From: Comamonadaceae bacterium OTU4NAUVB1
Lineage (GTDB): Bacteria > Pseudomonadota > Gammaproteobacteria > Burkholderiales > Burkholderiaceae_C
Assembly: GCA_024372625.1 (NCBI GenBank)
Contig: CP099605.1
Coordinates: 868,001 to 932,000, forward strand
DNA length: 64,000 nucleotides
Reading direction: 5' to 3'
Every line of letters begins with the position of its first letter. Positions within the stretch are counted from its first letter, which is position 1. The notes under the pieces were generated by a model. That model was not told the DNA's origin. It did no database searches and saw only the letters and a list, made by a program, of their open reading frames with translations. Shown here piece after piece: positions 45,898 to 54,537 of the stretch. The position numbers and the translations under genes are program-made.

Positions 45898-48177
45898 ATG
45901 AACACCACCACCACCTCCTACTCGGGCGACGGCCCGCCGACCACCGCGGACGAAGGCGGCGCCGCCGACTTCGGCCACTACGCCGAGGTCATCCGCACGA
46001 ACAAGTGGCTCATCCTCGCCATCACCGTCGTGGTCCTGGCGATCGGCGTCGCCATCGCGATGCTGTCGCGCCCGACCTACGAGTCGCTCATCGTGCTGCA
46101 GGTCGAGGACGCGCCGGACAACGGCTCGAAGGGCTTCCTGAGCGAAGCCGGCGGCATGTTCGACATGCGCGCACCCACCACCGCCGAGATGGAGATCGTG
46201 CGTTCGCGCATGGTGGTGGCACCGGCCGTCGAGCAGACCAAGCTCTACATCTCGGCCTCGCCGCGCTACGTCCCGCTGGTCGGCGGCTGGCTGGCACGCC
46301 GCGCGAGCGGCCTGTCCAATCCGGGCTTCCTGGGCTTCGGCGGCTACGTGTCGGGCCTGGAACGCATCTCGGTGGCGACCTTCGACGTGCCGGCCGACCT
46401 CGAGGGCTCGCCCTTCGTGCTCACGGCGCAGGCCAACGGCGGCTATTCGCTGTCGCATCCGCGCATCGGTGAAGCCCTGAACGGCCGCGTCGGCACCGTC
46501 CTGAACGCCACCACAGTGCACGGCCCGATCTCGCTGCTGGTCAGCGAACTCTCCGGCAAGCCGGGCGCCGAGTTCGACCTGTCCCGCGCACCCAAGCTGG
46601 CGACGATCGCCGGCGTGCAGGAGTCGCTCGCGCTGATCGAGCGCGGCAAGTCCTCGGGCATCATCAACGTGTCGATGCAGGGCAACGACCCGTACCGCAT
46701 CACGCGCGTGCTCAACGCCGTCGGCCAGCAGTACGTGCAGCAGAACATCGAGCGCAAGGCGGCCGAGGCGCAGAAGACGCTGGCCTTCCTGGACGTGCAG
46801 CTGCCCCAGTTCAAGCAGCAGCTCGAAGCCTCCGAGGAGGTCTACAACCGCTATCGCAACCAGAAGGCGACCGTCGCGTTCTCCGAGGAAGCCAACCTGA
46901 TCCTGACCTCGTCGGTGGACCGCCAGACCAAGCTGCTCGAAGCGCAGCAGCGTCGCCGCGAGCTGGAGAGCCGCTTCACCTCCGGTCACCCGTCGGTGCA
47001 GACGCTCGACGCGCAGATCGCCGCGCTGCAGGCCGACATCGGCGGCATCCAGACCCGCATCAAGGGCCTGCCCGCGATCCAGCAGGAAGCCGTGCGCATG
47101 GAGCGCGACGTGAAGGTCAACACCGAGCTCTACCAGTCGCTGCTCAACAGCGCGCTGCAGCTGCGCCTGGTGAAGGAGGGCAAGGTCGGCAACGTGCGCG
47201 TGCTCGACGCCGCCGTGACGCCGGAATACCCGATCAAGCCCAACCGCACCGCCATCATCGGCGCGGCCCTGGCGCTCGGCCTGTTCCTGGGCCTGCTGAC
47301 GGCGTTCATCCGCAGCGCGATGGCCGAGCAGCGCATCCGCGATCCGCACGAGGTCGAGACCCACAGCGGCCTGCCGGTGTTCTCCACCATCCCGCTGAGC
47401 GACGCGCAGGACGCCATCGCCAAGCGCCGCCTGACCGGCGCCAGCGGCGCCCGCCTGCTGGCCATCGAGAAGCCGGACGATCCGGCCGTCGAGAGCCTGC
47501 GCAGCCTGCGCACCGCCATGCAGTTCGCCATGCTGGAGTCGCCGAACAACCGCGTCGTCATCACCGGCGCCACGCCGGGCGTCGGCAAGAGCTTCGTGAC
47601 GGCCAACTTCGCCGCCCTGATGGCCGCCGCCGGCAAGCGCACGCTGCTGATCGATGCCGACCTGCGCCGTGGCCATGCCCACCAGTACTTCGGCCTGCAG
47701 CGCCACGGCGGCCTGTCCGAGCTGATCGCCGGCAGCCTGTCGGTACAGCAGACGGTGCACAAGCAGGTCGCGCCGGACCTGGACTTCCTGGCCACCGGCC
47801 AGCTGCCGCCCAACCCGGCCGAACTGCTGGTGTCGTCGTCCTTCAAGAGCATCCTGGACACGCTGTCGCAACAGTACGACCTGGTGGTGATCGATTCGCC
47901 CCCGGTGCTGGTGGCGGCCGACACGGCCACCATGGCGGCCCATGCCGGCACGGTGCTGCTGGTGGCCCGCGCCGACCTGTCCACCATGGGCGAGCTCAAG
48001 GAGAGCGTGCGCCGGCTGTCGCTGACCGGCAAGGTCGCCTCGGGCGTGCTGCTCAACGGCATGAACCTGGACCGCCGCGGCTACTCGGCGCCCAAGTACG
48101 GCCGCTACCGCTACACGAGCTACAACTACGAGAGCGTGCTGCCGTCCGAGGAACTGCCCGGCGGCAAGCTGCACTGA
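45898..48177 (+). CDS. wzc: Wzc-like polysaccharide copolymerase / BY-type tyrosine kinase
   Basis: 759 residues. The Wzz domain has a membrane helix near residues 39-57 (LILAITVVVLAIGVAIAML), a long periplasmic coiled coil (about 270-420) and a second helix at about 450 (IIGAALALGLFLGLLTAFI). The cytoplasmic kinase domain has Walker A GATPGVGKSF, Walker A' TLLIDADLRRG and Walker B YDLVVIDSPP. The C-terminus has the usual tyrosine cluster (seven Tyr between GYSAPKYGRYRY and SYNYES). It controls polymer length and export with Wza. No wzb phosphatase gene is adjacent. A strong terminator follows. Confidence 0.95.
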   Translation: MNTTTTSYSGDGPPTTADEGGAADFGHYAEVIRTNKWLILAITVVVLAIGVAIAMLSRPTYESLIVLQVEDAPDNGSKGFLSEAGGMFDMRAPTTAEMEIVRSRMVVAPAVEQTKLYISASPRYVPLVGGWLARRASGLSNPGFLGFGGYVSGLERISVATFDVPADLEGSPFVLTAQANGGYSLSHPRIGEALNGRVGTVLNATTVHGPISLLVSELSGKPGAEFDLSRAPKLATIAGVQESLALIERGKSSGIINVSMQGNDPYRITRVLNAVGQQYVQQNIERKAAEAQKTLAFLDVQLPQFKQQLEASEEVYNRYRNQKATVAFSEEANLILTSSVDRQTKLLEAQQRRRELESRFTSGHPSVQTLDAQIAALQADIGGIQTRIKGLPAIQQEAVRMERDVKVNTELYQSLLNSALQLRLVKEGKVGNVRVLDAAVTPEYPIKPNRTAIIGAALALGLFLGLLTAFIRSAMAEQRIRDPHEVETHSGLPVFSTIPLSDAQDAIAKRRLTGASGARLLAIEKPDDPAVESLRSLRTAMQFAMLESPNNRVVITGATPGVGKSFVTANFAALMAAAGKRTLLIDADLRRGHAHQYFGLQRHGGLSELIAGSLSVQQTVHKQVAPDLDFLATGQLPPNPAELLVSSSFKSILDTLSQQYDLVVIDSPPVLVAADTATMAAHAGTVLLVARADLSTMGELKESVRRLSLTGKVASGVLLNGMNLDRRGYSAPKYGRYRYTSYNYESVLPSEELPGGKLH

Positions 48178-48192
48178 GTCGCGTGCCGCGAC

Positions 48193-48282
48193 GCCGTCCG
48201 GGTGACCGGACGGCACTGGCCGCAGCGGCCGGATCGTGGGAAGGAAAAGCCATCGGCGCCGCAACGGCGCCGATGGCTTTTT
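48193..48282 (+). terminator. Double hairpin terminator of wza-wzc
   Basis: First hairpin: perfect 9-bp stem GCCGTCCGG/CCGGACGGC at 48193-48214 with a GTGA (GNRA-type) loop. Second: perfect 13-bp stem at 48249-48261/48265-48277 with loop CAA, followed by TTTTT (48278-48282). The second is a textbook Rho-independent terminator and has A residues on the other side, so it may work in both directions. Confidence 0.9.
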
Positions 48283-48538
48283 CGCTGGTGGTCCCGTCCC
48301 TCGAGGCCGGATCTCCTGCTGCTGCTGTGGCGGCGGCGTCGTGCCTCCGGCGGCAGCCGCGCGTGCGAAGAGGGGCGTGATCGGTGCCGCACCCGGCCAA
48401 CCGGATGCACGCCATGCGTGGCCCGCTACGGAAGAGGAATAGGAAAAGGCCCTGCGAGGGCCTTTGGATCGATCGAACCGGCCGTGTCGGGCGCGGGAGG
48501 GGAGCGAGCGGCGGAACGCCGCGAGGGACGCGCCCCGT
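48283..48538. other. Intergenic DNA between the two convergent exopolysaccharide transcription units
   Basis: The 361 bases from the wzc stop to the end of the WcaI-like gene hold the wzc terminator and, at 48441-48465, a terminator for the opposite strand. I find no supported gene in the remainder, only GC-rich DNA with small imperfect repeats. Confidence 0.6.
48441..48465 (-). terminator. Terminator of the leftward exopolysaccharide genes
   Basis: AAAGGCCCT (48445-48453) and AGGGCCTTT (48457-48465) form a perfect 9-bp stem with loop GCG. Read leftward, the stem is followed by TTTT. It lies about 75 bases past the stop of the WcaI-like gene. Confidence 0.75.
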
Positions 48539-49774
48539 TCAGCGGGCGCGTCGCGCGTCGATGCTGTCCTGCAGGTCGCGCTCGAAGCGCTCCAGCACGG
48601 CATCGCGGGCGAAGCGCGCCTCGGCGCAGGCCCGCGCCTTTGCGCCGAGTTCGCGACGCAGCTCGGGCTGGGACGCCAGCGAGAGCATCGCGTCGGCGAA
48701 GGCGGGTGCGTCCTCGGGAGGCACGATGCGCCCGCAGGTCGCGACGACCTGGCCCAGTTCGGTGTCCGCCCGCGCGCCGGCCAGCACGGGCCGCCCGCTG
48801 CTGAGCATGCCCGTGAGCTTGGACGGCATCACCAGGTCGGCCGCGTCCGCGCGCTGGGGCAGCAGGTGGATGTCGGCGAGGCCCAGCAGGTCGCCCAGGC
48901 GTTCGACCGGCTGCAGGTCCATGAAGTGGACGTTGGCCAGACCGCCGCAGCGCGCCATCAGATCGGCGCGTCCGGCGCCCATGCCGCAGAAGACGAAGGC
49001 GATGTTGGGCACGTCGCGCAGCAGGATGGCCATGTCCGAGAGCACCTCGAGGCCCTGCTTGCCGCCCATGTTGCCCGAGTAGAGCGCGACCACGGTGTCC
49101 TCGGCGATGCCGAGTTCGGCCCGGAACGGGCTCGGACCGGTGAGCGGCCGGATCGCCGTGACGTCGGCCCAGTTGGGAAAAGAGATCAGCCGCTCGGCGG
49201 TCACGCCCTTGCTGGCGGCGCGTTCGAGCATGCGCTGGGAAATGGTGGAGACGCGGTCGAAGGCGCCCATGAGCGCGCGCTCGACGCGGGTCACGCCGGC
49301 GCGCAGCCGCGCGCCCTTGAGCAGGCCCAGTTCGAAAGCGGCATCGACCTCGTAGTCCTGGATGTGCAGCCACGCGACCGACGAGCGCATCCGGGCGAAC
49401 GCCAGGCCGGCCGGCGTGCAGAACAGCGGCGGCTCGGTCATCCAGACGACGTCGGGTTTCCAGCGCCACTGCGCCAGCAGGGCCGGGATGCTGGCCAGCG
49501 CGAAGCTTCCCAGGTGCAGGAGGCGGCGCAGGCCGTTGACCTTCTTCGGCACCCAGACCGGCGTGCGGTAGACGCGCGCGCCCTTCCAGTCGTGCGTGGC
49601 GTAGCGCGTGGCGCTGTAGCCGGGCCAGACCTTCCATTCGGGGTAGTAGGGCGGCGCGGTCACGACGCGGACCTCGTGTCCCCGTTCGGCCAGCCAGGCC
49701 ACCATCTCGCCGGAGTACTTGCCGATGCCCGTGAGTTCCGGCGCGAAATTGATGCCGTAGACCAGCAGCTTCAT
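48539..49774 (-). CDS. WcaI-like glycosyltransferase (GT4)
   Basis: 411 residues. The N-terminus KLLVYGINFAPELTGIGKYS, then GHEVRVVTAPPYYPEWKVWPGY, is the WcaI/colanic-acid glycosyltransferase signature. GT-B C-terminal blocks are ALYSGNMGGKQGLEVLSDMA, DIHLLPQRADAADLVMPSKL and SGRPVLAGARADTELGQVV. Cytoplasmic face of the membrane, adding a sugar to a lipid-linked repeat unit; in colanic acid synthesis WcaI adds fucose. The ATG overlaps the stop of the upstream polymerase gene by 4 bases, and a terminator follows the stop. Confidence 0.92.
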   Translation of the reverse strand: MKLLVYGINFAPELTGIGKYSGEMVAWLAERGHEVRVVTAPPYYPEWKVWPGYSATRYATHDWKGARVYRTPVWVPKKVNGLRRLLHLGSFALASIPALLAQWRWKPDVVWMTEPPLFCTPAGLAFARMRSSVAWLHIQDYEVDAAFELGLLKGARLRAGVTRVERALMGAFDRVSTISQRMLERAASKGVTAERLISFPNWADVTAIRPLTGPSPFRAELGIAEDTVVALYSGNMGGKQGLEVLSDMAILLRDVPNIAFVFCGMGAGRADLMARCGGLANVHFMDLQPVERLGDLLGLADIHLLPQRADAADLVMPSKLTGMLSSGRPVLAGARADTELGQVVATCGRIVPPEDAPAFADAMLSLASQPELRRELGAKARACAEARFARDAVLERFERDLQDSIDARRAR

Positions 49775-51159
49775 CGACGCTTCTTGACGAACAGTTCGGC
49801 CGCCGGGAATTTGGCCATCAGCAGGAAGAAGCCGAGCAACAGGCCCATCATGGCGTTGGCGCTCAACTGGCCGATGGCCGGCCACGTGAACAGCCCCAGC
49901 AGCAGGGCCAGGCCCATGAGCATCGGGAACGGCGAATGCGTCTTGAAGGAAAGGCGCCAGCTCTGCGCCAGCGCAGCCAGCAGGACGACGATCTTCAGCG
50001 CGATGTAGGCGAAGCCCAGCAGGCCACCCTCCAGCAGGATCCGTCCGGCTTCCGATTCGGCGAGGCTGAAGTTGTCGGCGCCGGATTTCAGTGAGGTCGC
50101 GAGGTTGGAACCGGTGCCGATGCCCGAACCCAGCCAGTCGAAGGCGGCCATGACGGTCGGCTCGCCGAAGAACACGGCCATCAGGCGGTCGAGGAAGTTC
50201 TCGTGGCTCGCCGCGGTCTCGAAACGTTCCTGCGTCACGGTCACGGCGTCGGAGAAGAAGTAGCCGGCGGCGCCCACCAGCAGCAGCGCCATGAGCGCCG
50301 CGATGATCGCGGTGGGACGATCGCGGTCGCGCGAGAGCACCACCCGGCCTGCCACGTAGGCCCCGAGCAGGCCGCCGGCCGACAGCACGGCCGTGCGCGA
50401 GCCGCTGACCACGCTGCCCACGAGCAGGGCGCCGAAGACGGCCAGGGCGAACAGCCAATGGCGCTTTGCGTACTTGCGCGTACCGAGGTAGCCCAGCACG
50501 AGCGGTGCCGCCAGCAGCAGGAACGCCGCGTAGCCGGAAGTGAAGCTGAAGGTGCCGGTGGTGCGGACCACGCCCACCACCACGACGAACACGCTTTCCT
50601 CGTCGCCGTCGATCTGGCGGTTGACGGTCGAGCCCTGCGGCGAATAGTGCTGCAGCACCGCCAGCGGGGCCAGCATCAGCATCAGGAGCGCCACGACGCG
50701 GATGGCGACGCGGTAGTCGGTCTGGTTCATGGCCGCCGCGGCGGCCACGGCGAACCAGCTGTAGAGCAGCCAGAAGCGCAGGCCGACGGCCAGCAGGGTG
50801 GGCGAACTCTCCCCGGCCATGAGCTGGATCAGGCTCCACACCAGGACGCAGCAGGTCCATCCCACCATCACCGTCGTGACCTTGGCGTTGCGTCGCAGGT
50901 GGCCCCCGCGCCAGGCGTGGAAGATCAGGTAGACCGCCAGGCCGTCGCGCAGCAGCAGCAGCGGGGCGGTGGCGCCGGCGGTGATCCACTTACGCACGGC
51001 ACCTTCCAGCACCACGGTCAGCAACACGATGATGAAGGCGTAGCCGGCCCGGCTGAGCTTGACGGCCGGCGCCGCGCTGACCGCGCGGCGGGCCGGGAGC
51101 GCCACGGGCGCGACCCGCGCGAGGCGCGTGGGTGGGGAAGCGGATGTCGTGGACGTCAT
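49771..51159 (-). CDS. O-antigen ligase/Wzy-type polysaccharide polymerase
   Basis: 462-residue polytopic membrane protein with about ten to twelve helices, such as YAFIIVLLTVVLEGAVRKWI. The O-antigen ligase domain core has VVSGSRTAVLSAGGLLGAYV, and the large periplasmic loop precedes GFAYIALKIVVLLAALAQSW. In a Wzx/Wzy pathway it would polymerise the repeat unit in the periplasm. It overlaps genes on both sides by 4 bases, which ties it firmly to the two flanking glycosyltransferases. A ligase cannot be excluded from sequence alone. Confidence 0.86.
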   Translation of the reverse strand: MTSTTSASPPTRLARVAPVALPARRAVSAAPAVKLSRAGYAFIIVLLTVVLEGAVRKWITAGATAPLLLLRDGLAVYLIFHAWRGGHLRRNAKVTTVMVGWTCCVLVWSLIQLMAGESSPTLLAVGLRFWLLYSWFAVAAAAAMNQTDYRVAIRVVALLMLMLAPLAVLQHYSPQGSTVNRQIDGDEESVFVVVVGVVRTTGTFSFTSGYAAFLLLAAPLVLGYLGTRKYAKRHWLFALAVFGALLVGSVVSGSRTAVLSAGGLLGAYVAGRVVLSRDRDRPTAIIAALMALLLVGAAGYFFSDAVTVTQERFETAASHENFLDRLMAVFFGEPTVMAAFDWLGSGIGTGSNLATSLKSGADNFSLAESEAGRILLEGGLLGFAYIALKIVVLLAALAQSWRLSFKTHSPFPMLMGLALLLGLFTWPAIGQLSANAMMGLLLGFFLLMAKFPAAELFVKKRR

Positions 51160-52160
51160 GGGCGGGCCTCTGCGTGCAGTTTCTTCAGAGCGTCGACATG
51201 GGCATCGACGCGGTGGGGTTCATACCATTGCCGCGCGGCGCGGCCGATCCGGGCGGCGTGGGCGGACAGGTCGCCTTCGCCCGTCTTCGCGAACGCCTCG
51301 AATCCGCCGGCGTAGTTCACGCCGGCCTGCAGGCCGTCGTGCGTGTCGTAGTCGTGCCACAGCAGGATCGGGCACATGCCGTGTGCCGCGTAGGCCGCGA
51401 AGATGCCGCTCTTGCAGGCGTAGATGGGCTCGTACCGCACCACGCCGAAACGGGCAGCCAGCATCGCCCGGCTCACCTCGGCCTCGGACAGCATGCCGTG
51501 TATCACGGCGCCCGACTCAGCGAGGCGCTGGGCCATCGGACCGTCGGGCAGGATGCGGCCGATGTCGTGGATGCGCAGACCGTGGTGCTGCGCGAACCGG
51601 TGGATTTCGCCGTCGTTCCAGGCGTAGGTCCGCTCGCGCGAGGACGTGGCGCCGAACACGACCAGCGAAGGCTCGCGCTCGCCCTCGGCCGGTGGCGGCT
51701 CGCCGATGTTTGAGAATACCGGTAGCACGCGGTGCGGCGCCACCGCCGCATGGGACGACTTGCGCAGCCACTGCGCGGCCGCTTCGCGGTTTGTGTGCCA
51801 AAAGTCGGCCTCGCGCAGCACATCGCGCGCGATGCGCTGCTGCATCGGGCTCAGCCAGAACGCCGAGCGCCAGGGCGGACCGAATGCGTAGGTTTCGTGG
51901 AAGACCACGCCGAAGACCTTGAAGCGCTGGCGCAGCGTGCGGATCCGCTCGGCCAGCCAAGTTGGGATGCCGCGTTTCTGGTAGCCGTAGCTGGAGTAGT
52001 GCAGCAGCAGCAGGTCGCCAGACCAGTCCGACACGTCGGTGGTCTCGGTGAGCTCCCTGAGCGGCGCCTGCAGATCGTCCGCGAGTTTGGCCGCGTAGTC
52101 GAACACGCCGCCGCCGCCGGGCGGGATCAACTGGAGCGAAGAAGGCTTGTCGCGCGACAT
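51156..52160 (-). CDS. Glycosyltransferase-like protein of the exopolysaccharide locus
   Basis: 334 residues. The N-terminal half begins SSLQLIPPGGGGVFDYAAKL, the glycine-rich acceptor-domain start seen in GT4-like enzymes. It then shows VFGVVFHETYAFGPPWRSAF and WLSPMQQRIARDVLREADFW. The C-terminal half has ARFGVVRYEPIYACKSGIFA in place of the usual E-x7-E motif, so the donor site is atypical. The role is assigned mainly from context: overlap with the polymerase gene and position 50 bases after GDP-fucose synthase. Two ATGs compete (52160 and 52169); neither has a convincing ribosome site. Confidence 0.75.
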   Translation of the reverse strand: MSRDKPSSLQLIPPGGGGVFDYAAKLADDLQAPLRELTETTDVSDWSGDLLLLHYSSYGYQKRGIPTWLAERIRTLRQRFKVFGVVFHETYAFGPPWRSAFWLSPMQQRIARDVLREADFWHTNREAAAQWLRKSSHAAVAPHRVLPVFSNIGEPPPAEGEREPSLVVFGATSSRERTYAWNDGEIHRFAQHHGLRIHDIGRILPDGPMAQRLAESGAVIHGMLSEAEVSRAMLAARFGVVRYEPIYACKSGIFAAYAAHGMCPILLWHDYDTHDGLQAGVNYAGGFEAFAKTGEGDLSAHAARIGRAARQWYEPHRVDAHVDALKKLHAEARP

Positions 52161-52210
52161 GACTGGCATTAATAAGGCGATCGGGGACGACGAAATGAAG
52201 CGATCAGCGA

Positions 52211-53209
52211 TCAGCGGACCGCAGGTGCCGCGAATTGCGCTGCCGAGGCGCTGGCGAGGTAGGCCCTGAAGTCCTCGTAGGCGCTCTCGATGCCCTCGCG
52301 CAAGCCGACGGTCGGCGTCCATCCCAGTTCGCGGATGCGGGAGATGTCCAGCAGCTTGCGCGGTGCGCCATCGGGCTTGTCGGCATCGCAGCGGATCTCG
52401 CCGCGGAAACCCACCACGTCGCCCACGAGCCGCGCCAGTTCCAGGATCGACAGGTCCTCGCCGCTGCCCACGTTGATGTGGCTGTTCATCGGTTCGGTCG
52501 ACGCGGCGTAGGTGTCGTGCGGGAGGTTCATCACGTGCACGCAGGCCGCGGCCATGTCGTCCACGTAGAGGAACTCGCGCTTGGGCGTGCCCGTGCCCCA
52601 GATCACGACCGTGGGCGTGCCCGCCATGCGCGCTTCGTGGAAACGGCGGATGAGCGCTGGCAGGACGTGGCTGTTCTCGGGGTGGTAGTTGTCGCCCGGA
52701 CCGTAGAGGTTGGTGGGCATGACGCTGCGGAAATCGGTGCCGTGCTGGCGGTTGTAGCTCTCGCAGAGCTTGATGCCGGCGATCTTGGCGATGGCGTAGG
52801 GCTCGTTGGTCGGTTCGAGCTTGCCCGTGAGCAGGGCGTCCTCTGCCATCGGCTGGGCCGCCAGACGCGGATAGATGCAGCTCGAGCCGAGGAACAGCAG
52901 CTTGCGCACGCCGCTGCGCCAGGCCTCGTGGATGAGGTTGGCCTCCAGCATCAGGTTGTCGTAGAGGAAATCCGCGGGATAGGTGTTGTTGGCGTGGATG
53001 CCGCCGACCTTGGCCGCCGCCAGATACACCTCGTCGGGCTTTTCCACGGCGAAGAAGCGCCGCACCGACGCCTGGTCGGTCAGGTCGAGTTCGGCATGCG
53101 TGCGCGTGATGAGGCGGCTGTGGCCCTGGGCGGTCAATTGGCGCACGATGGCGCTGCCCACCATGCCTCGGTGGCCGGCGACATAGATGCGCTTCTGGAA
53201 CTCGTTCAT
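52211..53209 (-). CDS. fcl: GDP-L-fucose synthase
   Basis: 332-residue short-chain dehydrogenase that epimerises and reduces GDP-4-keto-6-deoxymannose to GDP-L-fucose with NADPH. Cofactor motif [16 protein letters not shown]; catalytic Ser near 109-110 in FLGSSCIYP, Tyr138 and Lys142 in [11 protein letters not shown]; also [18 protein letters not shown]. Length and motifs match Fcl/WcaG. Its substrate comes from GDP-mannose 4,6-dehydratase (Gmd), which is not in this window. The enzyme implies a fucose-containing polymer. Confidence 0.95.
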   Translation of the reverse strand: MNEFQKRIYVAGHRGMVGSAIVRQLTAQGHSRLITRTHAELDLTDQASVRRFFAVEKPDEVYLAAAKVGGIHANNTYPADFLYDNLMLEANLIHEAWRSGVRKLLFLGSSCIYPRLAAQPMAEDALLTGKLEPTNEPYAIAKIAGIKLCESYNRQHGTDFRSVMPTNLYGPGDNYHPENSHVLPALIRRFHEARMAGTPTVVIWGTGTPKREFLYVDDMAAACVHVMNLPHDTYAASTEPMNSHINVGSGEDLSILELARLVGDVVGFRGEIRCDADKPDGAPRKLLDISRIRELGWTPTVGLREGIESAYEDFRAYLASASAAQFAAPAVR

Positions 53210-53362
53210 GGGGATGACGTCTGCAAGAGAGTGAACAAATGTAAACGAGGCGGGAGGCCGCGACTGTCGCCACGAAACTCCGCCTCGGTCAGTGCGACCA
53301 CGTGCCGTGATCGCAAAGGGGTGGCCCTGTTCAGGCCGGGGACTGAATGCTAGCGCCTGTGA

Positions 53363-54085
53363 TCAGCGCGAGCCATCGCCGGAAATCACGGTATAGACAG
53401 TTTTTGCAAGAATCTTGATGTCCAGCCAGAGCGACCACTCGTTCACGTACTTGGCATCGAGTTCGACGCGCTGGGCATACGAGAGGCGGTTGCGGCCGCT
53501 GACCTGCCACAGACCCGTGAGGCCCGGACGCACGGCGCAGTAGTGGCCCCAGGTCTTGCCGTAGAGGCTGCGCTGGCGTTCCATGCAGGGACGGGGACCG
53601 ACGATGCTCATGTCGCCCTTGAGCACGTTCCAGAATTGGGGCAGCTCGTCCAGGCTCAGCTTGCGGATGAAATGGCCCAGCGGCGTGATGCGCGGGTCGT
53701 TGTCGAGCTTCTGGAAGGTGTCCCACTGCTTGCGGGCCTCGTCGTTCTTGCTGAGGTAGTCGTCGAGGATGTCCTCGGAATTGCGCACCATCGAGCGGAA
53801 CTTGAAGAATCGGAACGCCTTGCCGTCCACGCCCATGCGGGTCTGGCCGAAATGCACCGGCGTGCCCATGCTGATGCGAACACCCAGCGCCACCAGCACG
53901 TACAGCGGCCCGAAGATCGCGAAGAACACCAATGCGCCCGCAATGTCCATCGAGCGCTTGGCGGCCCGTTCGATCAGCGTGAACTGGCGGGGCTGGAGAT
54001 ACAGCGGGGCGGGCTGGGGATCTCCACCGCCACGGGGCAGTCGACGAACCAGATTAGCTTGCGCGGTCGAATCAGAACGAAACAT
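53363..54085 (-). CDS. Initiating undecaprenyl-phosphate phosphoglycosyl transferase (WbaP/WcaJ C-terminal type)
   Basis: 240 residues. It has one hydrophobic re-entrant segment near residues 50-72 (GALVFFAIFGPLYVLVALG) and the bacterial sugar transferase domain: GKAFRFFKFRSMVRNSEDIL, LSLDELPQFWNVLKGDMSIV, GPRPCME and VRPGLTGLWQVSGRN. It transfers a sugar-1-phosphate (glucose or galactose in known members) to undecaprenyl phosphate. It lacks the N-terminal four-helix and Rossmann parts of full WcaJ/WbaP, so it is the short monotopic form. GAGGGGA lies ahead of the ATG. It is the first gene of the leftward group; fcl begins 153 bases later. Confidence 0.92.
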   Translation of the reverse strand: MFRSDSTAQANLVRRLPRGGGDPQPAPLYLQPRQFTLIERAAKRSMDIAGALVFFAIFGPLYVLVALGVRISMGTPVHFGQTRMGVDGKAFRFFKFRSMVRNSEDILDDYLSKNDEARKQWDTFQKLDNDPRITPLGHFIRKLSLDELPQFWNVLKGDMSIVGPRPCMERQRSLYGKTWGHYCAVRPGLTGLWQVSGRNRLSYAQRVELDAKYVNEWSLWLDIKILAKTVYTVISGDGSR

Positions 54086-54473
54086 TTGGGATTCCCCTCA
54101 AAGAGCTTGCCTTACAGCAAAGTTGTTGTAACGCTTTACTACTAACAGAAAGAATTTGAACACATTCGTTCTAGTTTGTCCGTAGGTTAAAGCTTCAGGA
54201 CAACCACGCATGGGGGGTGAAACGAGTAATTTTTCACGCGATCAATGGTTGTGCAACGCAGCATTGCATCATGCCTGTAATGAATTCGTACGCCAAGTAG
54301 TAACTAAATCTAAAACATCCACGGGTAAACGCTCAGTAAAGGCCCATGCATGGGTGTCGCGTTGTCAAGCAGATTGAGCTAGATAAATGTGAGAAATATC
54401 ACATCCATGAACGGATGAATTGTCACCGTCGTCGTTACATGTGGTGATGTGTTTGTCGGACAACGCCTTACGT
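54086..54473. other. AT-rich intergenic region ahead of the leftward exopolysaccharide genes
   Basis: About 390 bases with much lower GC than the surroundings and no supported gene. It contains a CRP-type palindrome (54385-54406), a perfect 12-base palindrome CCCATGCATGGG (54343-54354), and an inverted repeat TTGTCC/GGACAA (54176-54181 and 54198-54203). The only downstream start is the phosphoglycosyl transferase on the minus strand, because rne on the other side ends here. Confidence 0.7.
54385..54406. promoter_or_regulatory. CRP/FNR-family binding site (near-consensus CRP box)
   Basis: AAATGTGA, six bases, TCACATCC: both TGTGA/TCACA half-sites are perfect and spaced exactly as in the CRP consensus. 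It lies about 300 bases upstream of the minus-strand phosphoglycosyl transferase start. The binding protein (CRP or a related cyclic-nucleotide-responsive regulator) is inferred from the motif. Confidence 0.7.
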
Positions 54474-54512
54474 AAAAAAAGGCCGGCCCGTCTTGCGACA
54501 GGCCGGCCTTTT
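54474..54512 (-). terminator. Rho-independent terminator of rne
   Basis: GGCCGGCC (54481-54488) and GGCCGGCC (54501-54508) form an 8-bp GC stem, extended by A-T pairs, around a 12-base loop. Read leftward it is followed by seven T residues (54480-54474). It begins 26 bases past the rne stop. Confidence 0.9.
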
Positions 54513-54537
54513 GGGTCGGCGAAGTGGTCGGACCGGT

